Origin: Agapanthus africanus | Taxonomy: Eukaryota; Streptophyta; Magnoliopsida; Asparagales; Amaryllidaceae | Assembly: GCA_030015575.1 (NCBI GenBank) | Contig: CM057340.1 | Coordinates: 752,191,632 to 752,255,631 of the forward strand | Direction: 5' to 3' | Length of the DNA stretch: 64,000 nucleotides | Shown here: positions 46,501-56,908 of the stretch, one piece after another | Numbering within the stretch: position 1 is the stretch's first letter | Layout of the letters: each line of letters begins with the position of its first letter | Notes under the pieces: model-generated | What the model was told of the DNA's origin: nothing | Database searches by the model: none | What the model saw: only the letters and a program-made list of their open reading frames with translations | Position numbers and translations under genes: made by a program

Positions 46501-47454
46501 CTGCTCATGCCCTCGCCGTCCCCTTGAACGTGAACGGGAACGTTCCTCTCGCGCCAGCAGGGTTGTCACACCGTGCTCTATTTCTGTCACTCGATGATCC
46601 AGGTTGGTCACCATCCCTATTAATCTGTCTATCCCCCTAGTGTCTTTCCTAAGTAAACGCGCATGTGCTGCAGGGGTAAGCTCTTCCTCGCTCGCGGTCG
46701 AGCTGGAGCTGGGTGTCTTAGCGGGTACGTCCTCAGCCAGCTCAGTGCGCGACCATACATCATTTAAGCGTGTGTACGATGTGGATACGCCCTCAACAAG
46801 AGGTCTAATAGGGATCCCTCCATGCATATAAAACTCAAATTCCTCCACAGGGAGGAAATAGCGACACAGTTGTGTCACCAACATAGGGCATGGGTAATTG
46901 GCAGCCCTCTTCCCCGCACCAATCGAATGAAGTAATACCGTGCATATATCATAGCTTGGGTTCCTAGTCATTAAAGTGTGCACGATATGAAGGGATGGTG
47001 TAAAAAATATCGTATTGTGCGAATTACCAAAAATGTTATTTTGTGCCCAACGGCACACAGTGAGTACATTCGCAAAGAGGGTTCTAGCCTGGATTCCCTT
47101 ACGTGGCTCCCTCGAAAAGTCATTACCCATCAAGGGTAGGTAATTCTCGAATTGGAGGGGTTGGTCATGGGTAGGTAGTCTAGGAATTAAGGTGACTTCA
47201 TGGATGAAGTCCCTATCGATTATTATATCCCTATCCCCCCAATTTAGCCTAATTTAACCATGTTGTGAGAGGCAACCATCCTCCATGCACTCGTAAAATC
47301 GGGTGTCGAGATCCGTAAGAGCGAAGGAGTTTGGATGGTTAAAAAGTAAGAAATTCCACCCTCACCTTCGGATCTCTTCACCGAAATAGCTACCGTAGAT
47401 CATGTGTGCAAACATTTGTGAAAAGTCTCTTTCAAATTGCAACGTGGGTGCCAT
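46498..47454 (-). pseudogene. Env-position ORF of Athila, two in-frame stops
   Basis: A single frame of about 319 codons starts MAPTLQFERDFSQMFAHMIY at 47454, reaches TGA after EEIRR and TAA after CLSQHG, and then runs open from 47133: FANVLTVCRWAQNN, YPCPMLVTQLCRYFLPVEEF, ending in an Arg/Ser-rich tail (RSRSRGRRGHEQ). No signal peptide or membrane segment is evident, so an envelope role is not supported. Athila elements are known to carry an extra ORF here between integrase and LTR. A TATA box lies upstream at 47694. Confidence 0.72.
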
Positions 47455-47693
47455 CACAGAGAATGAAAGTTGCAGAAATTATAAATTAACAAAGAAGATT
47501 GGAGAATGCAAACCTCCTCTGAAGATTTCAGATGGAAACGAGGTTAAGCAGCGGCGGAAGCGCAGCGGGAAGCTGCAATCGGCGGCGGAAACGCGGTGGC
47601 GCGGAGATCTCGCTGCCGAAAGTTTAGCGACGGCTAGGGTTTTGAAGAAATGAAAAATTAAGGTTATGAAAGTTCAGGGGAGGGGTTGGCCTG

Positions 47694-47701
47694 TATTTAT
47701 A
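47694..47701 (-). promoter_or_regulatory. Internal TATA box before the env-position ORF
   Basis: The - strand reads CCCCCTATAAATACAGGCC, then a leader of about 240 bases with CTTCCGCCGC words leading to the ATG at 47454. The setting resembles a pol II promoter and 5' untranslated region. Confidence 0.6.
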
Positions 47702-47882
47702 GGGGGTATATTTTGGTTATTTGCAAAAAGGTCTTCTTAAAAAGAGGAATTTATTTGTAAATAAATTTTTTATTTTTTTATTATTTATTTTTTATTAAAA
47801 CTGAAAAATTACAAAAATACCCCTAAAAATTTGAATTTTTTTATTTTTTTATTTTTATGTTTTTTTATATAATTACAAGTGA

Positions 47883-47930
47883 TACATATCCCCAAACTTA
47901 TTTGAAACAGTGTTTCCACTGTTTATGGCT
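47883..47930 (-). other. Stem-loop plus purine tract after integrase
   Basis: The - strand reads AACAGTG-GAAA-CACTGTT (7-bp stem, GNRA loop) and then AAATAAGTTTGGGGATATG, shortly downstream of the integrase stop at 48004. Confidence 0.75.
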
Positions 47931-48003
47931 GGATAACCGAAATTTAGGGATAGATGGAGGAAGATCAGTCAATGTAAATCGGCTCCTGCAAAAACAGGAG
48001 CTC

Positions 48004-49276
48004 CTACGAAAGGTCCGCGGTGAGGAACGGTTTAAGTCTATGTCTGTTCACTTTAAATAGTGAACCGTCCTCTAGATTTTCTAAATCGACTGCACCGTGT
48101 GGATATACGGTGCGTACCAAAAATGGTCCTTTCCATCGAGATCTGAGCTTGTCGGGATGGAAATGTAGCCGGGTGCTGTAAAGTAAAACCTGTTGACCAG
48201 GTTTGAAAGTTTTGCGCATAAAGTGTTTATCGTGAAACACCTTCGTTCGGTTTTTGATGACAACCGCATTCTCGTAAGCTTCATCCCGAAACTCGTTTAA
48301 TTCATTCAATTGCAGCTTCCTATGGCTGCCCACATCTCCTAGAGATAAATTCAACTCTTTTATCGCCCAAAATGCGCGATGCTCAATTTCAACTGGAAGG
48401 TGGAAAGCCTTTCCATAAACAAGCCTATACGGAGACATGCCAAGATCAGTCTTATAAGCAGCTCGAAATGCCCAAAGGGCATCAATAAGTTTTGACGACC
48501 AATTCTTACGGTTTTTAGAAACCGTTTTCTCCAATATCTGTTTAATTTGCCAATTTGTAACCTCGACTTGCCCACAAGTTTGGGGATGATAGGGCGTTGA
48601 TAGCTTGTGATTAATGGAATATTTCCGCATTAAGGACTCGAAAGTCCTATTACAGAAATGAGTTCCATTATCGCCGATGATTGCGCGGGGGTGCCCAAAC
48701 CGAGAAAAAAATGTTTTCTTTGAGGAATCTAACAACAACCTTATTGTCATTAGTTCGGCTAGGCACAGTCTCGACCCACTTAGAAACATAGTCAACAGCG
48801 AGGAGAATATACACGTTCCCAAAAGAATTGGGAAACGGTCCCATAAAATCTATCCACCAAACATCAAAAATTTCAACAACCAATATTGGTTGGAGCGGTA
48901 TTTCGTTTCTCCTAGATATCCGGCCCAAGTGTTATCACCGGGAGCATGTCTTGCAGTAATCATGTGCATCTTTAAAAAGTTGTGGCTAGTAGAAACCACA
49001 CTGCAAGATCTTTTCGGCTGTCTTTTTAGGGCCAAAATACCCGCCACACGCTTGATCGTGGCAAAAAGACAGCACGCTCTTAAACTCGCTGTCAGGGACA
49101 CACCGACGAATAATTTGGTCGGGACAGTATTTGAATAGATAAGGTTCATCCCAGTAAAAATGTTTGACTTGGGATAGGAATCGGAATTTGTCCTGATTCG
49201 ACCATTCATTTGGTATAAGTCCGGTGGCCAAATAATTCACAATATCTGCGAACCAAGGTTCGCATGACACAGTCAA
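48004..49276 (-). pseudogene. pol: Athila integrase, frameshifted
   Basis: In order: zinc-binding region VLSFCHDQACGGYFGPKKTA, where the second His of the usual GGHFG is Tyr; ILQCGFY; catalytic core [20 protein letters not shown] with the first Asp; a frame change near 48740; [13 protein letters not shown] with the second Asp; PYHPQTCGQVEVTNWQIKQI with the Glu; C-terminal part LLYSTRLHFHPDKLRSRWKG. Integrase would insert the DNA copy. At least two frame changes make it a pseudogene. Confidence 0.92.
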
Positions 49277-49279
49277 GAG

Positions 49280-50602
49280 CTACTCATCTGGGAAAATGTC
49301 TTTTATAGGAATTTGAAGCGTCGGCGAAGAAGGGAGGCGTGAAAGATGGTCGGCGACTACGTTTTCGCATCCTCTTTTGTCTCTGATGACAAGGTCAAAC
49401 TCTTGTAGTAAGAGGATCCAACATATCAGCCGAGATTTAGCATCCTTCTTCGCGAAAAGATGGTGAAGAGCTGAATTGTCAGTATAAACGATGACTGGAG
49501 AGCCGATTAAGTAGGGCCTGAACTTTTCTAATGCAAACACAACAGCTAAGAATTCTTTCTCGGTTGTTGTGTAATTTAATTGGGCCTCGTTCAAGGTTTG
49601 GCTAGCGTAATAAATTACATGCGGCATCTTATTGATGTGCTGTCCAAAGACAACACCAATGGCAAAATCAGATGCATCACACATAATTTCAAATGGATGC
49701 GTCCAGTCAGGAGACAAAAGAATGGGAGCGGACGTAAGTGAGTTATTCAATGACTCGAACGCCTTCATACAGCTTGAGTCGAAATCAAAATTAGCGTCCT
49801 TGGTCAATAAAAGAGTCAAGGGTCTAGTAATCTTGCTAAAATCCTTGATGAACCGTCTATAGAAATCGGCATGGCCCAGGAAGGCTCGAATGTCTCGGAT
49901 GCATTTGGGGGGAGAAAGATTGGAAATGACTTCAATCTTAGCTTTATCTACCTCTATGCCATTCTGCGAGATGATATGTCCTAAGACAATACCTTCTCGT
50001 ACCATAAAGTGGCACTTCTCCCAATTTAATGTAAGGTTCTTATCCTTACAACGGGTAAGTACTGTGTCTAAATGTAGAAAACACTCATCAAAGGAGTCGC
50101 CGAAAATGGAGAAATCATCCATGAAGATCTCCAGGAATTTTCCCACCATGTTTGAAAAAATTCCCAACATACACCGCTGGAAGGTAGCGGGTGCATTGCA
50201 TAACCCAAAGGGCATGCAACGGTAAGCGAACGTACTGAAAGGACAAGTGAATGTGGTCTTGTCTTGATCCTTTTCGGCGATGGGAATTTGATTATAGCCG
50301 GAGTAGCCATCCAAAAAGCAATAAAATTCATGTCCAGCTAATCGTTCTAGCATTTGGTCAATAAAAGGTAATGGAAAGTGGTCTTTCCGTGTCGCGACAT
50401 TGAGTTTTCTATAATCGATGCATACTCGCCACCCAGTTTGGGTGCGAGTAGGTATTAACTCATTCGCCTCATTAGTTATGACCGTAATGCCCGATTTCTT
50501 TGGGACAACATGAATAGGGCCAACCCACTGGCTATCAGAGATTAGGTAAATGATACCACCATCAAGACATTTTACGATCTCCTTTTTAACAGCCTCTTTC
50601 AT
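49280..50602 (-). CDS. pol: Athila reverse transcriptase-RNase H (open part)
   Basis: 440 codons open from the first Met. [22 protein letters not shown], then [14 protein letters not shown] with Asp98, [17 protein letters not shown], and [10 protein letters not shown] with Asp162-Asp163, so the catalytic triad is present. Connection: [12 protein letters not shown]. RNase H: Asp309 (CDAS), Glu350 (TTEKEF), Asp375 (VYTDNSAL), Asp418 (VADHLSRL), the full set. The piece continues an upstream RT N-terminus (50615-50845) interrupted by a TGA (PQR[13 protein letters not shown]). It is part of a polyprotein, so the Met given is not a natural start. Confidence 0.92.
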   Translation of the reverse strand: MKEAVKKEIVKCLDGGIIYLISDSQWVGPIHVVPKKSGITVITNEANELIPTRTQTGWRVCIDYRKLNVATRKDHFPLPFIDQMLERLAGHEFYCFLDGYSGYNQIPIAEKDQDKTTFTCPFSTFAYRCMPFGLCNAPATFQRCMLGIFSNMVGKFLEIFMDDFSIFGDSFDECFLHLDTVLTRCKDKNLTLNWEKCHFMVREGIVLGHIISQNGIEVDKAKIEVISNLSPPKCIRDIRAFLGHADFYRRFIKDFSKITRPLTLLLTKDANFDFDSSCMKAFESLNNSLTSAPILLSPDWTHPFEIMCDASDFAIGVVFGQHINKMPHVIYYASQTLNEAQLNYTTTEKEFLAVVFALEKFRPYLIGSPVIVYTDNSALHHLFAKKDAKSRLICWILLLQEFDLVIRDKRGCENVVADHLSRLPSSPTLQIPIKDIFPDE

Positions 50603-50614
50603 TACTGGGTTGAG

Positions 50615-50845
50615 TCATCTCTGTGGATCCCTTGCTGGCTTGGCATTATCCATCATATGTATATGATGTTCAACAATTAGGGGACTTATCCCCTTGATGT
50701 CCATCATAGTCCGGCCAAAAGCTTGCCGATTACTTTGTAAGACTGTTAAAAGGGCTTTCTCTTGCTCGGGGGCTAGAGAAGCTGAGATGATAACAGGAAG
50801 GGTCTCATTCTCACCTAAGTAAGCGTATTTAAGGGGAGACGGCAA
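50615..50845 (-). pseudogene. pol: N-terminal part of Athila RT, cut by a TGA
   Basis: LKYAYLGENETLPVIISASL, GRTMMDIKGISPLIVEHHIH and NAKPARDPQR are the usual lead-in to Athila RT. An Arg codon has become TGA before LNPVMKEAV. Confidence 0.85.
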
Positions 50846-50884
50846 TAGCTTGAGTTCAAGTGTTGGAGGTGAAATAATTGAAGG

Positions 50885-51883
50885 TTAAATCGGTGAAATT
50901 GTCTCAAACTCGAAAGATTCCAACAGAGGTTCAAAACGAGTGTAAGCAGCCGAGTCGGATGGTTCGGCTATCTCATCCGAAAATTCAAAGGATTCAAACT
51001 CGGGTGGTGAATCGTCAAGATCGTTCGTGAAAGTGAAACACTCATAATCATTATCGGGTGTGAAATCAGTATCAGATTCAAGGAGGAACGCACTAGTGGC
51101 GTCAAAATTGCTGTGATCGAACAGAAATTTTTCTAGCCCACAGTCCTCCTGGGTGATCTCTTGGATCGAGCAAAAATCAAGTATATTAGCATTAGGTTCG
51201 GAGGGCTGATTCCCCAACTTAAAAATGTTGAGTTCAATTGTCATATTTCCAAAAGATAGGTGCATCGAACTATTTCGACAATTGATCGCCGCATTAGAAG
51301 TTGCAAGAAATGGTCGACCGAGTATCACCGGAATTTGACTCCCGGGGTTAGCTACAGGCTGTGTGTCCATAACAATGAAATCAACGGGGAATATGAAGTC
51401 CCTTACTTTAATCAAAACATTCTCTAACTCATCCCTAGGATGGGTGATGGATCGGTCGGCCATTTGGAGAGTACAATGTGTAGGTTTCAACTCTCCAACG
51501 CCTAGTTGCTCATATACTGAATAAGAAAGCAGGTTAACACTGGCACCAAGATATAAAAGTGCATGGTTGATGTTCTTATCCTCAATAGTTATTAAAATTG
51601 TAGGACAGTCAGGGTCCTTTCGTTTTTGAGCTAAAGGTTGGGTAAGAGCATCACTTACAACATTAGCCAAGAAAACTTTCTTTGGTACCTGTGATTTCCT
51701 CTTCTTGGTGCATAAGTCCTTCAAAATTTTAGCGTAAGACGGGACTTGTTGGATTGCATCCAAAAGAGGAATGTTAATACTTACCTGTTTAAATAACTCC
51801 ACAATCTTCTCCATTTGTGGAGTTAGTTTATTGGATCTCAACCTGTTTGGAAATAGAACATTTTGAAAATTTGTTGAGTCCAA
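50885..51883 (-). pseudogene. pol: Athila protease region with active-site Asp lost
   Basis: Open for 332 codons. SINIPLLDAIQQVPSYAKIL and KDLCTKKRKSQVPKKVFLAN lead into HALLYLGASVNLLSYSVYEQ, where relatives have LLDLGAS: the catalytic Asp is Tyr. The rest is conserved (CTLQMADRSITHPR, FIFPVDFIVMDTQPVANPGS, VILGRPFLATSNAAINCRNS). The frame ends before RT begins, in an acidic tail. Confidence 0.9.
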
Positions 51884-52150
51884 TGTTTATGGAGGAGATT
51901 GCGGAGTTGGAACGGATCCCAGTGCTGGTGTTTTCGTGGAGTGAAATATGGGTCCGTTCGGAGTAGTAGAAGAATTAGAGCCTTGTGAAGAATGGAGAAC
52001 GGGCTCTGAAAATGAAGATGATGAAGAAGAAGAAGCGGCGGCCGGGGTGTCATTATTAATGCCAACATTGTTGTGCAACGTCCTTTCAGATCTCAATATA
52101 GTCACGGCACTTACGTTATGATTTTGTTGTTCATGAGCAACATGTGCATT

Positions 52151-53552
52151 TTATGGGTGACCGGGATTTGGCAGTGGTTGAGATGGAAGCTTTCCCTTCT
52201 CTCGCTCGCTTAAAGCAGCATTCAGTTGAGCAATTTGGGCTTCAATTGTTTTGATACTTTGCCCATGTGATGCGGTGTGTTGCACCAAAGACTGAATGGA
52301 AGATTGGATGTTGGCTAAGGATTGAGTATATTGTTTTAAAAACGTATCCAGATTTCGTTCTAGCGAGGAAACCTTATCATTATTTGGCTGAACAAAATTG
52401 TTTTGAGAAAAAGAGTTGTTGGGTGCAAAATTGTTCATTTGATTTTGGTAAGGTTGGGGCTGGAAGGTTGCTGATATTGAGTTTGTTGATGTGCATGTTG
52501 TTGTGGAGGAGGCCTTTGGAAATTGTTGTTGCCTTGGAATTGTTGTTGATTTTGATTCCAAGCAAAATTGGGGTGGTTCCTCCAACCAGGATTGTAAGTT
52601 GAAGAGTATGGATCGTTTCTTTGTCTTTGCAGAAAGGCAGCATTGACTTGATCCTGTCCTTGAGCAGGTGGGTTGTAAGGACACTCTTCAGTCAAATGGG
52701 ACGGATCCGAACAACAAGCGCATATAGTGTGAGGGGATAAAGCAGGGGCTGGAGAAGGCGATGAGAATTTGCTCTCAATTGCTTCTAGTTTTCATGTAAT
52801 TGCGGCCATTTCGGCTTGCATTACAATTGACATGTCAAGTTGATGAACACCTGCCCTAGATGGACCTGAAGAAGTAGATGAAGTGGACGAAGAGGTCTAT
52901 TTAGTGCTTTCCCACTGAATTGTTTGTTCAGCAAGATCGTCGAGAAATTGCCAAGCCTCCTCGTCAGATTTGGTTAGGAAGTGACCTTGACAAATGGTTT
53001 CCAGCAACTGCTTAGTTGCTGGGTTTGGTCCTTCGTATAAAGTTTGACAAAGTTGCCATCTCTCGATACCGTGATGAGGGCACTAAACAAGAAGGTCTTT
53101 AAATCGTTCGAAACACTTCCAAAAATGTTCGGAAGGAAGCTGGGAAAATTGGTTTATTTCATTGCGAATTCTCGCGGTCTTGTGATGTGGGTAAAATTTT
53201 TTAAGAAATGCCTTAACAAAATCTTCCCAACTTTTTATGGAATGCGATGATGTACTATATAGCCACTTTTCAGCTAGGTCACATAAAATGAAGGGAATGA
53301 CTCGTAGCCTTATAGCATCATCGGATAGTTGGGTGGTCTTCATTATTGCACAAACATTCTGAAATTTGTTAATGAAAATATAGGCATCTTCGGATTCCAG
53401 CCCGTGAAATTTGGACAACATATTGAAGAAGTGGGGCTTAATTTCGAAATTACCCCCATTTGCTGGCGGAAGTGAAAGACAAGTAGGAAGTGCGGAGCGG
53501 GTAAGATAGAAAAGATCCTGCAGCGCGATTCGCTGGGGCGCTTCAACAGGCG
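52151..53552 (-). pseudogene. gag: Athila gag, broken and 5'-truncated
   Basis: From right: RIALQDLFYLTRSALPTCLS, NFEIKPHFFNMLSKFHGLES, CDLAEKWLYSTSSHSIKSWE, FLKKFYPHHKTARIRNEINQ, FERFKDLLV, then stops; later a Cys-rich remnant and AFLQRQRNDPYSSTYNPGWR, a Gln-rich linker and QLNAALSEREKGKLPSQPLP. The N-terminus beyond VEAPQR is replaced by Tat-like sequence near 53555. Confidence 0.88.
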
Positions 53553-53565
53553 ATGCCCAAAAATG

Positions 53566-53780
53566 CATATGAAATAGCCGAAATGATGGGGCAACTTGCA
53601 ACAAAATCAGCAAGTAAAAATATATGCATACAAAATAGCCGAAATGATTGGGCAACTCATAATAAAAAACGGCGAGTAAAAAGAAAAAAAATAGCCGAAA
53701 TGATTGGGCTCCGCGAAAAATATCCGAAATGATTGGGCAATCGCGACTTTCGCAATACAAAAAGCTGAAATGATGAGCAT
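53566..53780. repeat. Repeats of AGCCGAAATGATTGGGC
   Basis: Five spaced copies of the core (AATAGCCGAAATGAT, with GGGC) between about 53573 and 53775, with 20-75 bases between. Non-coding. Confidence 0.8.
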
Positions 53781-53929
53781 CATGGAAAGAAAACAAAAAA
53801 TATATAATACATATAACATGAAACTTTTGCCCTACAGGTGAGATCACATCGATCCCTGTATACAATTCAGAGGCACAAACAAAAAAGGGAACCATATCAT
53901 CCCACCAGGCTCCATCATAAAGAGAGCCA

Positions 53930-54172
53930 AGTCTCGACGGCCACATCTACGACCTAGAGACCATCTCGACATTCGTTTCATTACAGCAGACGCAACGTCA
54001 GTAAAGCGGAGCCATGGCAAAGTCACTAGTTCCAAATCTCGACGGTTCACAGACAACCAAGAGACCACCTCGACATTCGTCTCGTTACAGTAGACACAAC
54101 GTCAGCAAAGCGGAGCCGCGGTAAAGTTCCCAGTTCCAGGACTCGGCGGTGCACAGACAACCGAGAGTCAAC
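53930..54172. repeat. About 120-bp tandem duplication
   Basis: TCTCGACGG to GACGCAACGTCAGTAAAGCG recurs one unit later as TCTCGACGG to GACACAACGTCAGCAAAGCG, and a third start, ACTCGGCGG, follows. Confidence 0.85.
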
Positions 54173-54177
54173 CCCTG

Positions 54178-54375
54178 ACGCCATATGGCTAAAGTCAATC
54201 CTGACCCCGTATGGCTAAAGTCAATCCTAACCCCGAATGGCTAAAGTCAATTCTGACCCCATATGGCTAAAGTCAATCTTGACCACATATGGCCAAAGTC
54301 AACCCCTGATCTCGTGGAACACGGCTAAAGTCAATCCTGACCCCGTGGAAAACGGCCAAAGTCAACCCTCGACCT
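54178..54375. repeat. About 27-bp tandem array, 7 copies
   Basis: Repeats of ATGGCTAAAGTCAATCCTGA with CCCCGT spacers; the last copies have GTGGAACACGGC inserted. Confidence 0.88.
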
Positions 54376-54424
54376 CTCCGTCAAAGCAATGCTTTGATTC
54401 CGGAGCAGATCAACTCATCAATCA

Positions 54425-54640
54425 CTTATGAGTCCTCTCGATTTGTAAGGAAGAAAATCCTTTTGTGAGATCCTTACGACTCTCAAGAGAAAACACACTT
54501 AGGAGTCCTCACGATTCCTAAGGAGAAAATACACCTACGAGATCCTCTCGACTCGTAGGGAGAAAAACCTTATGAGACCCTCATGGCTCATAAAGTTGAA
54601 AAGTCCTAGGCAGCAGATCTAAACCTGTTTCCTAAGTCAT
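54425..54640 (+). repeat. Hairpin-rich block resembling 355-545
   Basis: AAGGA-family loops, GAGATCCTTACGACTC, CTTAGGAGTCCTCACGATTCC and ACGAGATCCTCTCGACTCGT: same loops and order as 355-545 but with different stem letters. It ends in GATCTAAACCTGTTTCCTAA, also shared. Confidence 0.8.
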
Positions 54641-54868
54641 CACTACCCTGCAAAGAGTCCAAGATGGACAGCTACCTACTATCTACATGCTACACTTGTT
54701 AAAATCACATGGCGACAACACAGCATAGAGAAGAAAGCAACAGTGGGAGAAAAAATGAGTATCTTTTTATTCATGAATTCAATTGAGTACAAGACGAATC
54801 ATATAAAAGAATAAAAAATGGATACATGTTATCCAAAGATTACAAATGTTTAATTGATACAAAGGCAA
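54641..54868. other. Spacer between hairpin block and gene, no gene seen
   Basis: A/T-rich; on the - strand it would be the 3' untranslated region and polyadenylation area of the gene ending at 54869. AATAAA-like words are present but nothing decisive. Confidence 0.45.
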
Positions 54869-56894
54869 CTATTGAGAAGGAGGGATTTTCAATAAGTCAG
54901 CCAGTTGCTCGCGCGCTCCTCTCAACTCCTTTTCATGGTCAGCCGCTGTGGCCAGCTCCGCTTCGACTCGAGCCCGTTGTTGCAAGCCAGACGAAAGTTT
55001 CTCATCGATTTCCCGTTGAGCAACTTCGCGATTCCACGTAACCCGTTCCAGAAGGTCGAGCTTTTGCCTTAGTGCTAGTCCGTCCGAAATGCATTGTCGC
55101 AAATTGTCAAAGACAGCCCTCAATTGCGCAGCGTTTGCTTCAACATGGGCGCGCAGCCGGGCGGATTCACCTGAAGCCTCCTCGCGTTCCTTCCGCCTCA
55201 AGGTCGCTTCTTGTTCGAAGTGGCGGAAGAAGGGAACGCTCTACTCAAACCATGCAGCCCGTTGAGAATTCAAAGCCAACATTTCTGGAACAGGATGCCT
55301 GAGCTCAATCTTATGCAGACAGGCCTCGATCTTCCTGTAGTAGTTAACCCAAGACTCAACGACGCCCTCGTTATGGAAGTTCACGAGTATCGCCAACATG
55401 AGATTAACTTCGGCGGCAAAATCTGTAGCAGATGCAAAAGCCTCGGCGTCAAGGTCCTCAACGAACTCGCTTAACATCTGCAGGCTATTCGCAGCACCCC
55501 TAAAAGAAGGGCGTCTAGCAAAAGGCCCTGCCGGCATGGAAATCTGAGACTCGAAGGGAGCTGGATTCGGTGTGATTGCTGCAAAATAAATCATAGTCAG
55601 ATATCGGCTTAAGAGATAAAGAAGATGCAAGAGCGATGAAGGCTACTATACCGGCGACGACAGGTGGCAGAGCTGGGAGTACTGGTGGCGCAACAATTCT
55701 CTCGTCCCCTCCTTCAATTTATAGTGCTGTAATCAATTTAAAGTTAGCAATGGCAGGTTCATCCGTTAAAGAAAAGAAAAGACGTCGGTTAGAAAAGATT
55801 CTCACTGGCACCAGCAGGCCGACTAACTTCCGACTGGAAAGAGAAGTGCGGGGTCAACACTTGATACAGATGATCGAAGAGAACTCCTACAAGGTTGCGA
55901 CGATGCATGGTCAGTACAAGGATGATGACATACACAGTTTAAATTAGACAAATCGCAAACCCATACTTTCCAGCATTTGAGAAGACATGAGAGAAGGCAA
56001 AGGGTCCGCGACCGTCATAGCAGCAACCGGTGATGCTTCTTCGGATGGTATGACCTCAACGTTCACCACACCTGCATAAGAAACAAAAGAAATGCCGTCA
56101 GAAGGGATTGAAAGGGATTGCGGAATAAAAAGGAAAACAATGACTCAAGATCTACCGGATGAGTCGCCAATCGAAACCGCGACAAGAGCATCACCAGGCG
56201 CAGCGAATGCTTTGCTCTCTTCCATTAGAATGGTTTCGCCGCCCGTGGCTTCATCCTCCGATTCTACGAGAGCCATCGTGACACTCGTAATGCTGGGCAA
56301 TGGCAGAGAACCGCAGAAGAAAAGAGTGGCAGTTGGGGCAGTCCTGGACTCCTGAGAAAAAGTGGCCACTTCGGGCTCGGTGATTGCCGCCATCTCACCT
56401 ACCACCTCCTCACCAAGACTTGGCCCTGCAGGGTATGATATATGAGAATCTGAAGATCAAACTCTAATTAAAGGACCCAGTGCTACGTCACCTTGGGACG
56501 GCCTTTCAATTGCCTCCCGAGCCGCGCGTACCGCCTGTCTATAAGCGGTAGACAGGGCAGCCGGAGCACCCTCTGGAGAAATAGGGACAGGGGAAGCACC
56601 TACAGCCAAAGCGACATCACGTTCTTTCGCTGCACGCCTCTTGCGCTTCCTTTCAGCCTGAGCCGCGAGAGCTGACCTCCTCAGGACTTCCGATAAAGAT
56701 AGACCATCATCTGAACCAAGTTCTTCCTCCAGCGCCGTTACGACGTCCATCATTGGCTGCTTCTGCGAGGCCCCTGGTGGCGACTTAGGGATAGCCGTGG
56801 CTGCAGTAGCCGGTCCTAACGATGCCGCTGCGTCACCACTCACGAGCGGTGATTGAAATATTTTCTGACGTGTATATGTAAAAGGTAACGACAA
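54869..56894 (-). pseudogene. Multi-exon gene of a Tat-like element, C-terminal exons
   Basis: Exons on the - strand: to 56492 (donor CCCAAG/GTGACG); 56425-56156 (acceptor ATACCCTGCAG, donor TCCG/GTAGAT); 56071-55967 (acceptor TTCTTATGCAG, donor GAAA/GTATGG); 55726-55652 (acceptor GATTACAG, donor GCCG/GTATAG); 55578-54869 (acceptor TTTATTTTGCAG). All junctions are phase 1 and the inner exons are 270, 105 and 75 bases, all multiples of three. The last exon has AANSLQMLSEFVEDLDAEAF, then a TAG after AAWFE, then a coiled-coil end rich in Glu/Arg/Ala (about 55201-54869). A TAA follows the acceptor of the fourth exon. Product unknown; a plant mobile domain type gene, as carried by some Tat elements, is one guess. 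Confidence 0.62.
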
Positions 56895-56908
56895 TCAAAA
56901 AATTATAT

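Larger units (their letters stand above)
44042..53555 (-). mobile_element. Athila element, most complete copy, 5' end lost
   Basis: From right to left: gag (to 52151), protease, RT-RNase H, integrase, env-like ORF, PPT, 3' LTR. The right end stops inside the gag N-terminus, where Tat-like sequence begins; leader, primer site and 5' LTR are gone. RT-RNase H is open and looks catalytically complete, while gag, protease, integrase and env-like ORF carry stops, frameshifts or lost key residues. Confidence 0.9.
53556..56903. mobile_element. Tat-like fragment with arrays and an extra gene
   Basis: Between two Athila copies. The left half holds tandem repeats and a hairpin block resembling 355-545; the right half holds gene exons on the - strand. 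No LTR end, primer site or gag-pol is visible. The orientation is probably + because the hairpin block reads the same way as at 355-545, which makes the gene antisense. Confidence 0.6.

Noticed and set aside
47402-47653. A + strand 83-codon frame
   Set aside because: It overlaps the leader and start of the - strand env-position ORF and has no recognisable domain.
48677-49138. A + strand frame of 153 codons
   Set aside because: It is the complement of the integrase and carries no domain of its own.
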